45,933 nucleotides of DNA from Bacteroidaceae bacterium (GTDB lineage Bacteria; Bacteroidota; Bacteroidia; Bacteroidales; Bacteroidaceae): NCBI GenBank assembly GCA_024398615.1, contig JAKSIU010000021.1, positions 1-45,933 of the forward strand, read 5' to 3'. The translations under genes were made by a program, and so were the position numbers. A model generated the notes under the pieces. That model made no database searches, was not told the DNA's origin, and was given only the letters and a program-made list of their open reading frames with translations. Below, piece after piece: positions 25,164 to 34,595 of the stretch; the first letter of the stretch is position 1, and each line of letters begins with the position of its first letter.

Positions 25164-26879
25164 TTAATGTGTTGCTTTCTCAATGAATTCGTCCTCAACA
25201 TAGACAGGATTCTGCTTGAGCAGATTGTTGATCTTTATCTCATCCTTGTTAAGCGGGAAATAAAGAGCATTCATATCTGTCATCTTGATGCGTACTGCAC
25301 TTACGGTAGCGGCATCGAATTTTGGAAGTACCAGAGTGGTCAGACGTGATGTGTTACCGTCACGACGTGCCATACGTACCAGGTCAAACCAGCGCTTGCC
25401 TTCGAACATGAGTTCGCGACGACGCTCGGCCAGAACAAGCTCTTCCATTGTCTGTGCTGATGTATTGTAATCCGAGAATACCAGAGACTTTGCCATTTCA
25501 CCATAACGCTTCTTGCAGATAGCGCGCTGGTTGACTGCATCTACCAGATTGAAAGCTTCCTGGAACAGCTGGTCACGTTCAGCATTGAACTGATTGTCAT
25601 CGCCACCCATGGCTGCAGCCTTCATGACCTTTGCCTCGGCTTCCATAAGAAGAACGTCTGTGTAACGGTAGACAATCCAGTTTGGCTCGGTATTGTTTCT
25701 CTTGACAGGCTGGTTGGATTCCCAAGTGATAAGACCGCTGCTCAGGTTGTACTTTGCCTGCTCGTAAACATACTTCATGATACCGTAGTCACCGCTTGAA
25801 CCGTCGGCCTTGATGCACTGGTAGTAACGGCCGTCTGTTGCCTGCGGGAATACCTTGTTACCGCTTCCGGTACCGAAACTGTTACCGATTTCAGGAACGG
25901 CCTTGAGTGAACCGACTGCAGAATTCTTGTCGTTGTAGTAACTTGATACGAAAGGATTGCTTGTAGACTGGTCGTATGGAAGCTCGAACAGTGTCTCGAA
26001 TGAGTTGCCTGTACCGAAAATCTCGTTGTAGGCATTTCCTGCAGTGGCACTGATAGGAGTTTCACTAATCAGAGGATATCCGTTGATCAGTTCGACTGTA
26101 CATGCGGTTCCTTCATCTTCAAGTTTCTCCTTGTATTCGAAAAGCTTGCGTTCGGTTACCCATTCGCAGTTTTCAATGACCTTGTCCCAGTCACCCTTCC
26201 AGAGATACATGTCGGCAAGCATTGCGTAGATGGCTGCACGGGTGAAACGGCCAGTGTTGGCGGTTTCAAGAGTGTACTTGTTGACGGCGTACTTCTTGAC
26301 TCTTTCCAGATCGAAGATAAGTGAATCCAGAACTTCATCAAAACCAGTCTGGCCGATGAAGAAATCATGAGTATCGTCAATTGACGGGATTGTGGTATAA
26401 GGAACATCCTTGTAAGCACGGATAAGATACCAGTAGCAAAGCGAACGGATTGCAATGGCCTCAGCCTCGTTGGCCTGAAGTTCGGCACCTGTGTAGTTCG
26501 GGTCCTTTGCAGAAACCTCCGGAGCGAAGTGCAGAACCGTGTTGGCACGGTTGATTACGTCATAGAAACACTTATAGGTAGTATAACTGTTGGTTGACAG
26601 GATGTTGTCACGGGTTATCTGGAGAATATCATCACTTGGGCTCTTGCCGGCAATGATATTGTCAGAACGCATCTCACCCCAAATGGACATGCGGATTACA
26701 CAGTCACTCTTTTCGAGTGCCGAATATGCACCGAGCAGGACGCTCTCGACATCGGACTTGTCAGTCCAGAAGTTCTCGAGGACAATGTCGTTGAGCGGCA
26801 TCAGGGTAAGGAAATCTTCGCACGACGTGGTTGTAAGGGCAGCCAGTGCTATGCAGAATATTGATTTGATCTTTTTCAT
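25164..26879 (-). CDS. SusD/RagB-family surface lipoprotein (first pair)
   Basis: 571 aa, lipoprotein signal with lipobox TTSC and Cys20. CEDFLTLMPLNDIVLENFWTD and DVESVLLGAYSAL at the N-terminus are hallmark SusD sequences, followed by the helical repeat body (AEAIAIRSLCYWYLIRAYKDVPY, residues about 130-155; FTRAAIYAMLADMYLWKGDW). Near the C-terminus, ELVLAERRRELMFEGKRWFDLVRM is the classic SusD signature, and LFPLNK-like YFPLNKDEI precedes the end. It follows SusC by 19 bases and is its binding partner at the outer membrane. This pair is closer to the family consensus than the second pair. Confidence 0.96.
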   Translation of the reverse strand: MKKIKSIFCIALAALTTTSCEDFLTLMPLNDIVLENFWTDKSDVESVLLGAYSALEKSDCVIRMSIWGEMRSDNIIAGKSPSDDILQITRDNILSTNSYTTYKCFYDVINRANTVLHFAPEVSAKDPNYTGAELQANEAEAIAIRSLCYWYLIRAYKDVPYTTIPSIDDTHDFFIGQTGFDEVLDSLIFDLERVKKYAVNKYTLETANTGRFTRAAIYAMLADMYLWKGDWDKVIENCEWVTERKLFEYKEKLEDEGTACTVELINGYPLISETPISATAGNAYNEIFGTGNSFETLFELPYDQSTSNPFVSSYYNDKNSAVGSLKAVPEIGNSFGTGSGNKVFPQATDGRYYQCIKADGSSGDYGIMKYVYEQAKYNLSSGLITWESNQPVKRNNTEPNWIVYRYTDVLLMEAEAKVMKAAAMGGDDNQFNAERDQLFQEAFNLVDAVNQRAICKKRYGEMAKSLVFSDYNTSAQTMEELVLAERRRELMFEGKRWFDLVRMARRDGNTSRLTTLVLPKFDAATVSAVRIKMTDMNALYFPLNKDEIKINNLLKQNPVYVEDEFIEKATH

Positions 26880-26898
26880 ACCTTTCTTTCTTTAAAGA

Positions 26899-29800
26899 TT
26901 AGAACTGTACAGAAACGCCCAGAGTAATCTGCTTTGAACGCGGTGTCTGTGAACTGTCCATTGCAACGCTTCCCTGACCTGAACCGACTTCCGGGTCCAT
27001 ACCTGAATACTTGGTCCAGCGTGTCACGTTGTTGAGGTTGAAGTTGAAGCTTACATTGCCAAGACCGATAGCCTTGGTAATCTTAGGATCGAGAGAGTAG
27101 CTGAGTGCGGTATAGTTCCAGCGCAGGAATGAACCGTCCTCAACATAACGGTCAGAACCCAGATAGTTGTAACCGTACTGGTGCAGGGCACGCGGCATTA
27201 CGGTATCGTCACCTTCAACTCTCCAGCGCCAGTTGATGGCAGCCGATGTGTTGTCGGTATTGTACATACATTCAGCGTTCATTCTAGAACCGTTGACGAT
27301 TCTGTTACCCCAACGGAAATTGAACTGGTTGTTCCATGAGAGACGTCCAAGTGACATGCGGACGCCGAAACCACCGTTCAGTTTCGGAAGTGAACTTCCA
27401 AGGTATACAATATCAAGTTCGTTGATGTTACCGTCGTGGTTGATATCCTCATAGATGGCATCACCGCCTACGAACTCATATTCGTTGGTTGTGCCGTATG
27501 CGAACATCATAGGCTTGGTTCTGCCCTTCTGGTTCAGAATGACGTTACCGTTTTCATCCTTGACTACAGGAGCGTTGGGACCGCTTACGCCGGGAACCTC
27601 AACTTCGCTGTAATCGCTGTACTGATATACACCATGGTACTTGAAACCGTAGATTGAACCGAATGCGTTCTTCAGAGCCACGTATGACAGGTATGAACCG
27701 TTTTTGTAGTCAAAGTCCCTGTTCATCTTGTCAAGCATGGTCGGATTCATTTCAATAATCTGGTTGGTGTTGTCAGCGAATGAGATGTTGCCGTTCAGGC
27801 TGAAGTCCTTTCCAAAGACCTTTGCCTGGAGAATACGGTTTGCATTCAGGGTGAATTCCCAACCTTCATTCTTCATTGAACCTTCATTGACCACATCGAG
27901 TGAGTTGAAGCCTGATGAAGTAGGAATCGAGTAACCTGAGTTCAGCATCTTTTCAGTAGTACGTGTATAGAGGTCGATGTTGGCATTCAGTCTGTCCCTG
28001 AACAGTCCGAAGTCGAAACCGAGGTTGATTGAAGTGGTCTCTTCCCACTGCATGTTGCTCAGACGGATGTTGGCAGGATAGATGGTTGAAGTGCCCAGAT
28101 AGGCATCACCGCTTGAATAACGGCTGTAGAACATGCCGTCACCGCCAGGTGCGTTACCCTGCAGACCCCAACTGAAACGTGTGGACATCATGGTAAGGAT
28201 ACCGGTATCGCGAAGAGCATCGAACCACTTCTCATCGCTGATGTTCCAACGTCCTGAAACGGCCGGGAATGTACCCCAACGCTTGGCATCACCGAAACGG
28301 GTGTTACCGTCTGAACGTGTGGTCACGTCAATTGAATACTTACTTCTGAATGAGTAGTGTGCCGAGAAAGTCACGTTCATGCTGCGGCTCTGGCTTGCAC
28401 TTGTACTGATGTTGCCGATCTTACCGTCAAGACCAATGGAGTTGAAGTAACGGGGAAGACCTGAAAGGCCACCGTTCTGACCCTTGCTGTTGCTGGTGCT
28501 CAGCTGGTATCTTACCATTGCCATGAATGAATGGTTAGAATTGCCGAAGTGAGGAATGAAGGTCAGAGTGTGGTTGGTTGTAATTGATGAACTCTTGTTC
28601 GAGTTCGATGAAACTGCGTTGGCGTTGCTGTCTGACCAGCCGTCTCTTGAAAGGCTTGACGGAGTGTAGCTGTCACTGCCGCTGTTGGTGACACCGAAGT
28701 TCACACGGCCTTCGTATGTCAGCTTGGTCTCGTCATTTTCAATGCCGAGCAGGTTGTAAGTCAGTGAGAAGTCAGGACTTACGTTCAGAGATGTGCTGTA
28801 CTGTTCCTTTTCAGCAGCTTCAGCAACAGGGTTGGTGTTCTTTGGAAGTTCTTCAGAAGCACTTGCCAGCATGTGGTAGAATTCTCCTGTCGAATTGCCC
28901 TGGGCATCCTCGTAGTAGATGGCAAGGTTAGGCATCATCTTCATGGCAGTACCGATAGCGGCAGAGTTCTGCTTGTTCTTCGAGTATGTCATTGAGAAGT
29001 TTGTGGTAACCTTGATACGCTCTGATACGAAGTAGTCGAATGCCACACGTGTTGTGAAACGGTTCATCTTCTGGCCGATGACAGAACCTGTCTGGGTATC
29101 GAAACCGGCTGAAATACGGAAGTTGGCCTTGTCACCACCACCGCTTACTGAAACGTTGTGGGCCTGCTGTACACCGAACTGCTTTACAGCTGCAACCCAG
29201 TCAGTGTTGTCGTTGTACATTTCATATTCCGAGAACTTGTCATCATAGTTCAACTCGATGATATCGGCTGCCTGGTCACTCAGAGTAGGATTGAAGAATG
29301 ATTCCTTCATGAACATCGTGTACTGGTCACCGTTAAGGAGCCTGTAACCTTCAGGCTGCCATGTACCGTTCATTCTGTATGAGTAGTTGACTCTTGTCTT
29401 ACCGCGTGAACCGCGCTTGGTCTTGATTTCCATGACACCGTTGGCACCGCGTGAACCCCAGACTGCGGTTGCGGCAGCATCCTTCAGCACTGAAATTGAA
29501 GCAATGTCTTCAGGGTTGATGTTCAGAAGCTCAGAAACCTTTTCAGTATTCTGCGATTCGTTCTGGTAGTCGAAGTTGTTCTTCAGGTTGCTCTCGATTT
29601 CCCAGATCATACCGTCAACGACGATAAGCGGGTTGGCGTCACCGGTCATTGTAGCAACACCACGGAGGTGCATTGTGGAACGTGCGCCAAGGTCACCTGA
29701 GTTGAACACGATGTCAAGACCTGTAATACGACCCTGAAGGGCTTCATCGACTGTTGTAATACCGAGTCCCTCGAATTCCTCCATGTTGATGGTCTGGGTT

Positions 29801-30210
29801 GAGTTGGAGACCTCACGGAGTGGAATAGGCAGACCGTAACCGTCGGCAACGCGGTCGGCAACGATATCAACCTGAGGCAGGTCACCCTGTTCCTTCATGT
29901 TGATTTCAAAATAAGTCTTGTCAATTGGAATGTTTACAGTCTCATAACCTACGTATGAAATCTGGATCTTGTCCTTAGGATTGACCAGACGGAATGAGAA
30001 TTCACCATTAACATCAGTGATGGCGTGATTCACAATACGGTCTGCGGCATCTCTTTCCGTCACATTCACCATCATCATCGGTCCCATAGGATCCTGAATG
30101 ACACCGCTGATTACGTCGCCGGCTTTCTGTGCGAAAAGCAGACTTGGCAGAGACACCAATGCCAGAGCAAAGGCTCCTCTAAATAATCTGTTAATATTTT
30201 TCATTGTCAT
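26899..30210 (-). CDS. SusC/RagA-family TonB-dependent outer-membrane transporter (first pair)
   Basis: 1103 aa; ATGs at 30210 and 30204 are both possible starts (MTMKNIN). A signal peptide ends near LLFAQ (24-28). A carboxypeptidase-regulatory-like domain follows (about 32-105, SGVIQDPMGPMMMVNV ... ISYVGYETVNI). The plug shows LRGVATMTGDANPLIVVDGM and SVLKDAAATAVWGSRGANG, the standard SusC motifs. The barrel runs to the C-terminal strand ITLGVSVQF ending in Phe, as in outer-membrane proteins. No STN domain is seen. It lies 12 bases after the 1001-aa FAS1 gene and 19 bases before its SusD. Imports oligosaccharides with TonB energy. Confidence 0.96.
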   Translation of the reverse strand: MTMKNINRLFRGAFALALVSLPSLLFAQKAGDVISGVIQDPMGPMMMVNVTERDAADRIVNHAITDVNGEFSFRLVNPKDKIQISYVGYETVNIPIDKTYFEINMKEQGDLPQVDIVADRVADGYGLPIPLREVSNSTQTINMEEFEGLGITTVDEALQGRITGLDIVFNSGDLGARSTMHLRGVATMTGDANPLIVVDGMIWEIESNLKNNFDYQNESQNTEKVSELLNINPEDIASISVLKDAAATAVWGSRGANGVMEIKTKRGSRGKTRVNYSYRMNGTWQPEGYRLLNGDQYTMFMKESFFNPTLSDQAADIIELNYDDKFSEYEMYNDNTDWVAAVKQFGVQQAHNVSVSGGGDKANFRISAGFDTQTGSVIGQKMNRFTTRVAFDYFVSERIKVTTNFSMTYSKNKQNSAAIGTAMKMMPNLAIYYEDAQGNSTGEFYHMLASASEELPKNTNPVAEAAEKEQYSTSLNVSPDFSLTYNLLGIENDETKLTYEGRVNFGVTNSGSDSYTPSSLSRDGWSDSNANAVSSNSNKSSSITTNHTLTFIPHFGNSNHSFMAMVRYQLSTSNSKGQNGGLSGLPRYFNSIGLDGKIGNISTSASQSRSMNVTFSAHYSFRSKYSIDVTTRSDGNTRFGDAKRWGTFPAVSGRWNISDEKWFDALRDTGILTMMSTRFSWGLQGNAPGGDGMFYSRYSSGDAYLGTSTIYPANIRLSNMQWEETTSINLGFDFGLFRDRLNANIDLYTRTTEKMLNSGYSIPTSSGFNSLDVVNEGSMKNEGWEFTLNANRILQAKVFGKDFSLNGNISFADNTNQIIEMNPTMLDKMNRDFDYKNGSYLSYVALKNAFGSIYGFKYHGVYQYSDYSEVEVPGVSGPNAPVVKDENGNVILNQKGRTKPMMFAYGTTNEYEFVGGDAIYEDINHDGNINELDIVYLGSSLPKLNGGFGVRMSLGRLSWNNQFNFRWGNRIVNGSRMNAECMYNTDNTSAAINWRWRVEGDDTVMPRALHQYGYNYLGSDRYVEDGSFLRWNYTALSYSLDPKITKAIGLGNVSFNFNLNNVTRWTKYSGMDPEVGSGQGSVAMDSSQTPRSKQITLGVSVQF

Positions 30211-30222
30211 TTAGTTAGCTGG

Positions 30223-33200
30223 TTAAAAAATCACTTCGCCGTTGCACAGCGCGCCGTCAATCAGATGGATGACAGCATATGAAGAAGTCTCTATTACGGC
30301 TGTAGTGACACTGGTGACAGGATCACTTGATGTACCAACCTTATATTCATACTCACGGCACATGATGTTGTAGAGAGGAGCCTGTGAAGTCTCGCTCTTC
30401 TGCTTGAGCACGTGTCTTACGTTACCCATGACATCAGTAACCTGAATATCCTTACCACCACGGACATTCAGCTTGACAAACTGCTGCTTGTCATTCATGA
30501 ATGCAGTCTCATAATTGGCGGAAAGGGCCTTGTTACCCTGCTCGTCATAACCGGCATTGAAGCTGGCATTTGCGTAAACGGCATTATCCTGGATATGATA
30601 CTTGATGAAGTTTCTGAGTTTCTCACGCTTTGCATCAGTGTATTTCTTCACATCTGCATAAGTCTTCAATTCAGCCTGTGCCTCAGCGCTCGGATCCTGA
30701 ACCATCAGACGCTCGTGGTATGCAGCCAGAGAGTCGGCGAAGATTGAATCGGCTGTAAGAGGATCAATTGCCTGAAGATTTTCAAGAACGTCTGTCCAGA
30801 GAGAGTCAATGGCTGCCAGTTCGGAAGGATCATAAAGGACATGATCCTTGAGAAGCTTGTCTATTGCATCGTTCTGAGGAACATATACAGTATAATGATA
30901 TGTGTTGAAAGTGGTTACGTTGAAACGTGAACCTATGTCATTACCATTTGAACGGCTGTCGAACAGAGCCTTGCCATCCTTACCCAGAGCCTTGTTCATA
31001 AGCTTGAAGAAGCTCTTGAATTCAGGATATGTCACTGAGTCTGAAAGAATGTCATAAACAGACTTTCTTGAAGTGAGCAAAGGCTTGTCAATGATATAGG
31101 TACGACCGTTACCGTTGGCCGTCAGGTCGAAGCGGTCAATGATATTGATCTTTTCGCCCGTTTCAATCTGATAACCGCCGGCAACCTCCATGTTATGGAA
31201 GTCCGATGCGTTCTTGAAACGGATGGTACCACGACCCTTGGTCTGGAAATATGAGTAGCCGTTTTCATCGGCCAGGCTTGAATCCTCGACATCACCTATT
31301 ATAATATGGTAATCAAGGATATCTTCAAGGCGGTCGCGAATAATGTCCTCACTTGTGATTTCCGATGTGTAATCTCCGTAGATGCTGCCAGTTTCGATAT
31401 CGTATCTGTAAACCTTGGCTGTTACAGTCTTCTTGACATTGTCATAACCGAATACTGTAGCCTGGAGATAATTGTCCTCTTCGGCTGTACCGGAACCCAT
31501 CTTGTTGATGGCGAAAGATGTCGGGTCAAGCCATACGAGCTTTCCTTCAACATCTGTACCGGGAACGTCAGTGATTGTAGGAATGAAGAAGCTGTATGTT
31601 GCAACCATTGAATTCAGATAAGCACTGAATGAAAGGGTCTCATCTTCAATTGCCCAGTTGATTACTGACAGATTCTCATTCACGAGAGCCGGATAGGATA
31701 CTGAACGGTATGCTGTAGGAGCGTAAACCGTATTGGTGAAGTAGATGGCACCGTTGCAGCACATTACGACTGAATCAACTGATTCGGCCTTCAGGTCCAT
31801 CGGGTCATTGGCATCGTTAAGCACGTTTGCGAACTTGCTGGGGACTGATGCAACCAGTGAGTTCAGCATGTTGTTGTTAAGCAGCTTCACGATAACGACC
31901 AGAGGAATGCTGTCCATATCCAGTGCTACTTCTGCTGGTGACAGATCGGTTCTGCCCTTGAACTGAGCCTTGCCGTAACGGTCACGCAGAGCCTTACCGC
32001 CACCGGCAATCCACCACTCGGTCATGGCCTTGTCAGTAGGAACGAGCATTACACCCATGTTCTGCTGAAGGGCAATGTTGGTTTCAGTGTTGGATGAAGT
32101 CTGTGAGAAGTACTGGTTCCACCCCGGGTCGAACTTGAGAAGCTCACCGTCCATACCGAACTTCTTGGTGCTCATAGGAAGGGTGTTGACCTTGGTGTCA
32201 CCCTGTGAACGCTTTGAGAAGTACTGCTTGGTGAAGACTGAGTCAAGTGCCGATTCCGGAACGTATACCTTTCCATCCTCGACCAGACGTGTAATCTGGT
32301 TCGTATGTTCCTTGCTTGGGAAGAAAGGAGCGCAGAAGCGGTCAACAATGCGGCTGTAGATAACTGCGTTCTCCTTATCTGATTCAAGATATTCGGCCAT
32401 GTTCGGGAGCAGGTATACCACCTCTTCCATTACATGAAGGAATCCATTGAAACATTTCTTGTTCTGGAACTCGATTCTGACACCGTTCACACTGGCATCG
32501 GCCGGCTGACGGGCGGGCTTGGTGCCGTATGCGCCCTGATTGAACAGGAAATCATAGTCATCATCGGTAATCTTCTTTGATGTAAGGAACTTGTTGACGA
32601 AGAAAATCATGGGACGGATTGTACCATCCTGCATGATGGCCATACCGTCCTTACGTTCGGGACTGTTCTTGTAGTAACGCCACAGGTCCGTATCAGGCAT
32701 GTCCTCCTGCTTGAGAACCGGAATGGTGTCGTAGATTGAAGATGATGAAAGTCTTCTCATGCAGTCACCGATTGTAGGACCTTCACTGCTTGAGAGCATT
32801 GCTACCTGATAAACGTTGTTCAACATTGAACCCTTCAGAATCATGGTCTTCTGGGCAATGCTGAGTTCATCGTAGCATGTTACAGGAGTGCCATCGGCCT
32901 TCTTGAAAGGACAGTCGGGACCGAAGAAACGTGCGAATGCATCATCATCGGCCACAAACAGTGTCTTACTACCGGTCTTGGCAAGAATCTTTTCCTGATC
33001 CAGATCCTGAATCAGTCTCACAAAATTCTCGAAGTGGTAAATCTTACCGTTCTCCCCTTCAAAACCTTTGTCCAAGGTCTCGAAGATACTTGTTCCGAGC
33101 CATTCAGGAGTCCTTTTGTCAAGGTCGAAATCCGTCGTACATGATGATACGCCGAAAGTCGCTGCCATGGCAAGCAGGGCTAATCCCTTCAGACCGGAAC

Positions 33201-33228
33201 GTCTTGTCTGAGAATTGATTTTTTTCAT
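30223..33228 (-). CDS. Large multi-FAS1-domain lipoprotein
   Basis: 1001 aa, lipobox VSSC with Cys30. At least two and probably four FAS1-like segments are seen, at about 45-260 (FENFVRLIQDLD, TLFVADDDAFARFF, ILKGSMLNNVYQV), 265-510 (MAEYLESD, VMLVPTDKAMTEWW, VKLLNNNMLNSLVAS, NGAIYFTNTVYAP), 520-730 (divergent) and 735-1001 (FKSFFKLMNKAL, YTVYVPQNDAIDKLL, NFIKYHIQDNAVY, VIHLIDGAL). FAS1 domains mediate adhesion or protein-carbohydrate contacts in many organisms. It is encoded directly before SusC, the position often held by neither SusE nor SusF, and 33 bases after the GH43 gene. No enzyme motif is present. A surface-anchored, elongated scaffold or binding protein is inferred. Confidence 0.82.
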   Translation of the reverse strand: MKKINSQTRRSGLKGLALLAMAATFGVSSCTTDFDLDKRTPEWLGTSIFETLDKGFEGENGKIYHFENFVRLIQDLDQEKILAKTGSKTLFVADDDAFARFFGPDCPFKKADGTPVTCYDELSIAQKTMILKGSMLNNVYQVAMLSSSEGPTIGDCMRRLSSSSIYDTIPVLKQEDMPDTDLWRYYKNSPERKDGMAIMQDGTIRPMIFFVNKFLTSKKITDDDYDFLFNQGAYGTKPARQPADASVNGVRIEFQNKKCFNGFLHVMEEVVYLLPNMAEYLESDKENAVIYSRIVDRFCAPFFPSKEHTNQITRLVEDGKVYVPESALDSVFTKQYFSKRSQGDTKVNTLPMSTKKFGMDGELLKFDPGWNQYFSQTSSNTETNIALQQNMGVMLVPTDKAMTEWWIAGGGKALRDRYGKAQFKGRTDLSPAEVALDMDSIPLVVIVKLLNNNMLNSLVASVPSKFANVLNDANDPMDLKAESVDSVVMCCNGAIYFTNTVYAPTAYRSVSYPALVNENLSVINWAIEDETLSFSAYLNSMVATYSFFIPTITDVPGTDVEGKLVWLDPTSFAINKMGSGTAEEDNYLQATVFGYDNVKKTVTAKVYRYDIETGSIYGDYTSEITSEDIIRDRLEDILDYHIIIGDVEDSSLADENGYSYFQTKGRGTIRFKNASDFHNMEVAGGYQIETGEKINIIDRFDLTANGNGRTYIIDKPLLTSRKSVYDILSDSVTYPEFKSFFKLMNKALGKDGKALFDSRSNGNDIGSRFNVTTFNTYHYTVYVPQNDAIDKLLKDHVLYDPSELAAIDSLWTDVLENLQAIDPLTADSIFADSLAAYHERLMVQDPSAEAQAELKTYADVKKYTDAKREKLRNFIKYHIQDNAVYANASFNAGYDEQGNKALSANYETAFMNDKQQFVKLNVRGGKDIQVTDVMGNVRHVLKQKSETSQAPLYNIMCREYEYKVGTSSDPVTSVTTAVIETSSYAVIHLIDGALCNGEVIF

Positions 33229-33261
33229 TTAATTGGATATTTTGATTATTTGTTGTTTGTC

Positions 33262-34260
33262 TTACTTATCCATTCCTTCAATTGTCTTGATATGGCCTTC
33301 GGCATCATATTCAAGTTCGCATACCTTAAGGCTGCGCAGCCAGGACTTGCCGCCCGATGGAACGCTGTCGTGATGGAAGAGATACCACTTGCCCTTGTAC
33401 TCGATGATTGAATGATGGGTTGTCCAGCCCACAACCGGAGTCAGGATGACACCCTGATATGTGAAGGGGCCGTATGGGTTGTCACCGATTGCGTAGCACA
33501 GCATGTGTGTGTCGCCGGTGGAATATGAGAAATAATATTTGCCGTTATACTTGTGAACCCAGCTTGCTTCGAAGAAACGGTGCGGGTCATCGGCGGTAAG
33601 CGGCTTGCCCTGAGCGTCGACAACAACTACCGGCTTGGGTTCCTCAGCATACTGCAGCATGTCGCCCGACAGGCGTACGACACGGCTTGGCAGTGCAGCC
33701 TGACTTCCATGAGGCAGATGTGCGCTGTCCGGTGTGTTGTTGATTGCAGGATCTTCAACGCCTATATTGTCGCGGTAACACTGAAGCTGTCCGCCCCAGA
33801 GACCGCCGAAATACATGTAATAATTGCCGTCTTCATCCTTGAGCACAGCCATATCGATACTGTAACTGCCATGGATGGGTTCCGGTTCGGGAATGAACGG
33901 ACCGGCAGGATTGTCGGCAATGGCAACGCCCTGACGGAAAACGTCGTTCTTGTCCTTCATGGGGAAATACATGTAATACTTGCCATCCTTTTCTGCGACA
34001 TCGCAGTCCCAGAGCTGGCGGCCGGCCCACTTGATATCCTCCAGGCCGAGGACCTTTCCGTGATCGGTCACTTCACCGTTCATGATGTCGTCAGTTGACA
34101 GAACGTGATAGTCCTTCATTACGTACTGGTCTCCAGTGTCATTCTCAACATTTTCACATTCCCAGTCATGTGACGGGTAAATGTAAACTCTCCCATTGAA
34201 CACATGGACAGACGGGTCTGCCATGTAGTCGGCGGGGAACAGATAACGTTTCTTGCTCAT
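33262..34260 (-). CDS. GH43 glycoside hydrolase, no signal peptide; first gene of the SusCD operon
   Basis: 332 aa, a single five-bladed propeller with no added module. Active-site acids are Asp15 (YMADPSVHVF), Asp136 (YSIDMAVL) and Glu231 (RFFEASWV); THHSIIEYKG (281-290) provides the metal-near His. It begins MSKKRYLFPAD with no hydrophobic stretch, so unlike the two GH43s at 4880-7870 it appears cytoplasmic. The best reading is a beta-xylosidase or alpha-L-arabinofuranosidase acting on imported oligosaccharides. It heads the eight-gene operon; the next gene starts 33 bases downstream. The exact sugar is not determinable here. Confidence 0.92.
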   Translation of the reverse strand: MSKKRYLFPADYMADPSVHVFNGRVYIYPSHDWECENVENDTGDQYVMKDYHVLSTDDIMNGEVTDHGKVLGLEDIKWAGRQLWDCDVAEKDGKYYMYFPMKDKNDVFRQGVAIADNPAGPFIPEPEPIHGSYSIDMAVLKDEDGNYYMYFGGLWGGQLQCYRDNIGVEDPAINNTPDSAHLPHGSQAALPSRVVRLSGDMLQYAEEPKPVVVVDAQGKPLTADDPHRFFEASWVHKYNGKYYFSYSTGDTHMLCYAIGDNPYGPFTYQGVILTPVVGWTTHHSIIEYKGKWYLFHHDSVPSGGKSWLRSLKVCELEYDAEGHIKTIEGMDK

Positions 34261-34315
34261 AAGTTTTGGTTAATATTTTATACGCGTATATATATATTCT
34301 ATGCTTGTAAGCGGC

Positions 34316-34323
34316 CAAAGATA
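34316..34323 (-). promoter_or_regulatory. Probable -7 box of the eight-gene SusCD operon
   Basis: Minus-strand TATCTTTG matches the Bacteroidetes -7 consensus and would start transcription near 34309, leaving a leader of about 49 bases before the GH43 ATG. The nearest upstream TTTG (34336-34339) is only 12 bases away instead of about 20, so a good -33 element is missing. That fits a promoter that needs an activator, although no regulator gene is in the window. Confidence 0.5.
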
Positions 34324-34377
34324 ACCAATTATTATCAAATAAATAAGGGTTTTTCAACATTTTTTTTGATTTCAGGC

Positions 34378-34405
34378 AAAAAAGGGAGCACCTCGCGGTG
34401 TTCCC
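34378..34405 (-). terminator. Intrinsic terminator upstream of the SusCD operon
   Basis: A 9-bp stem with one G-T pair (34384-34392 with 34397-34405) and a TCGC-type tetraloop is followed on the minus strand by six T. No gene on minus ends just before it, since the tRNA has its own terminator at 34551-34580; it may end a small transcript. Confidence 0.75.
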
Positions 34406-34481
34406 TCCGTCTTTCCACATCTTCACAGACCTGGGACCAACTCTCAAGAAAGCCTGTACGCTGCCTGGTCCGTATGAAAAA
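34378..34481 (-). ncRNA. Candidate small RNA upstream of the SusCD operon
   Basis: A -7-like box TACATTTG on minus (34488-34495) could start a transcript near 34481. It would run about 100 bases, contain a hairpin (GGACCA at 34466-34471 paired with TGGTCC at 34434-34439, written 5'-3' on minus) and stop at the intrinsic terminator 34378-34405. No -33 TTTG is found at the expected distance. No Rfam family is recognised. Some Bacteroides PULs have neighbouring regulatory sRNAs, which makes this placement suggestive only. Confidence 0.3.
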
Positions 34482-34550
34482 CAATGACAAATGTAATGCC
34501 TTCAACACGGTTGGATTTATGAGTTTTGTTCAAATTTGAGACAGCAGCAC

Positions 34551-34580
34551 AAAAAAAAGAAGCCCCCAAGCAGGGACTTC
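34551..34580 (-). terminator. Intrinsic terminator of tRNA-Gln
   Basis: Minus-strand GAAGTCCC and GGGGCTTC (one T-G pair) form an 8-bp stem at 34559-34580, followed by eight T (34551-34558). It lies 15 bases after the tRNA 3' end. Confidence 0.8.
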
Positions 34581-34595
34581 CCAAAACCGGATGAG

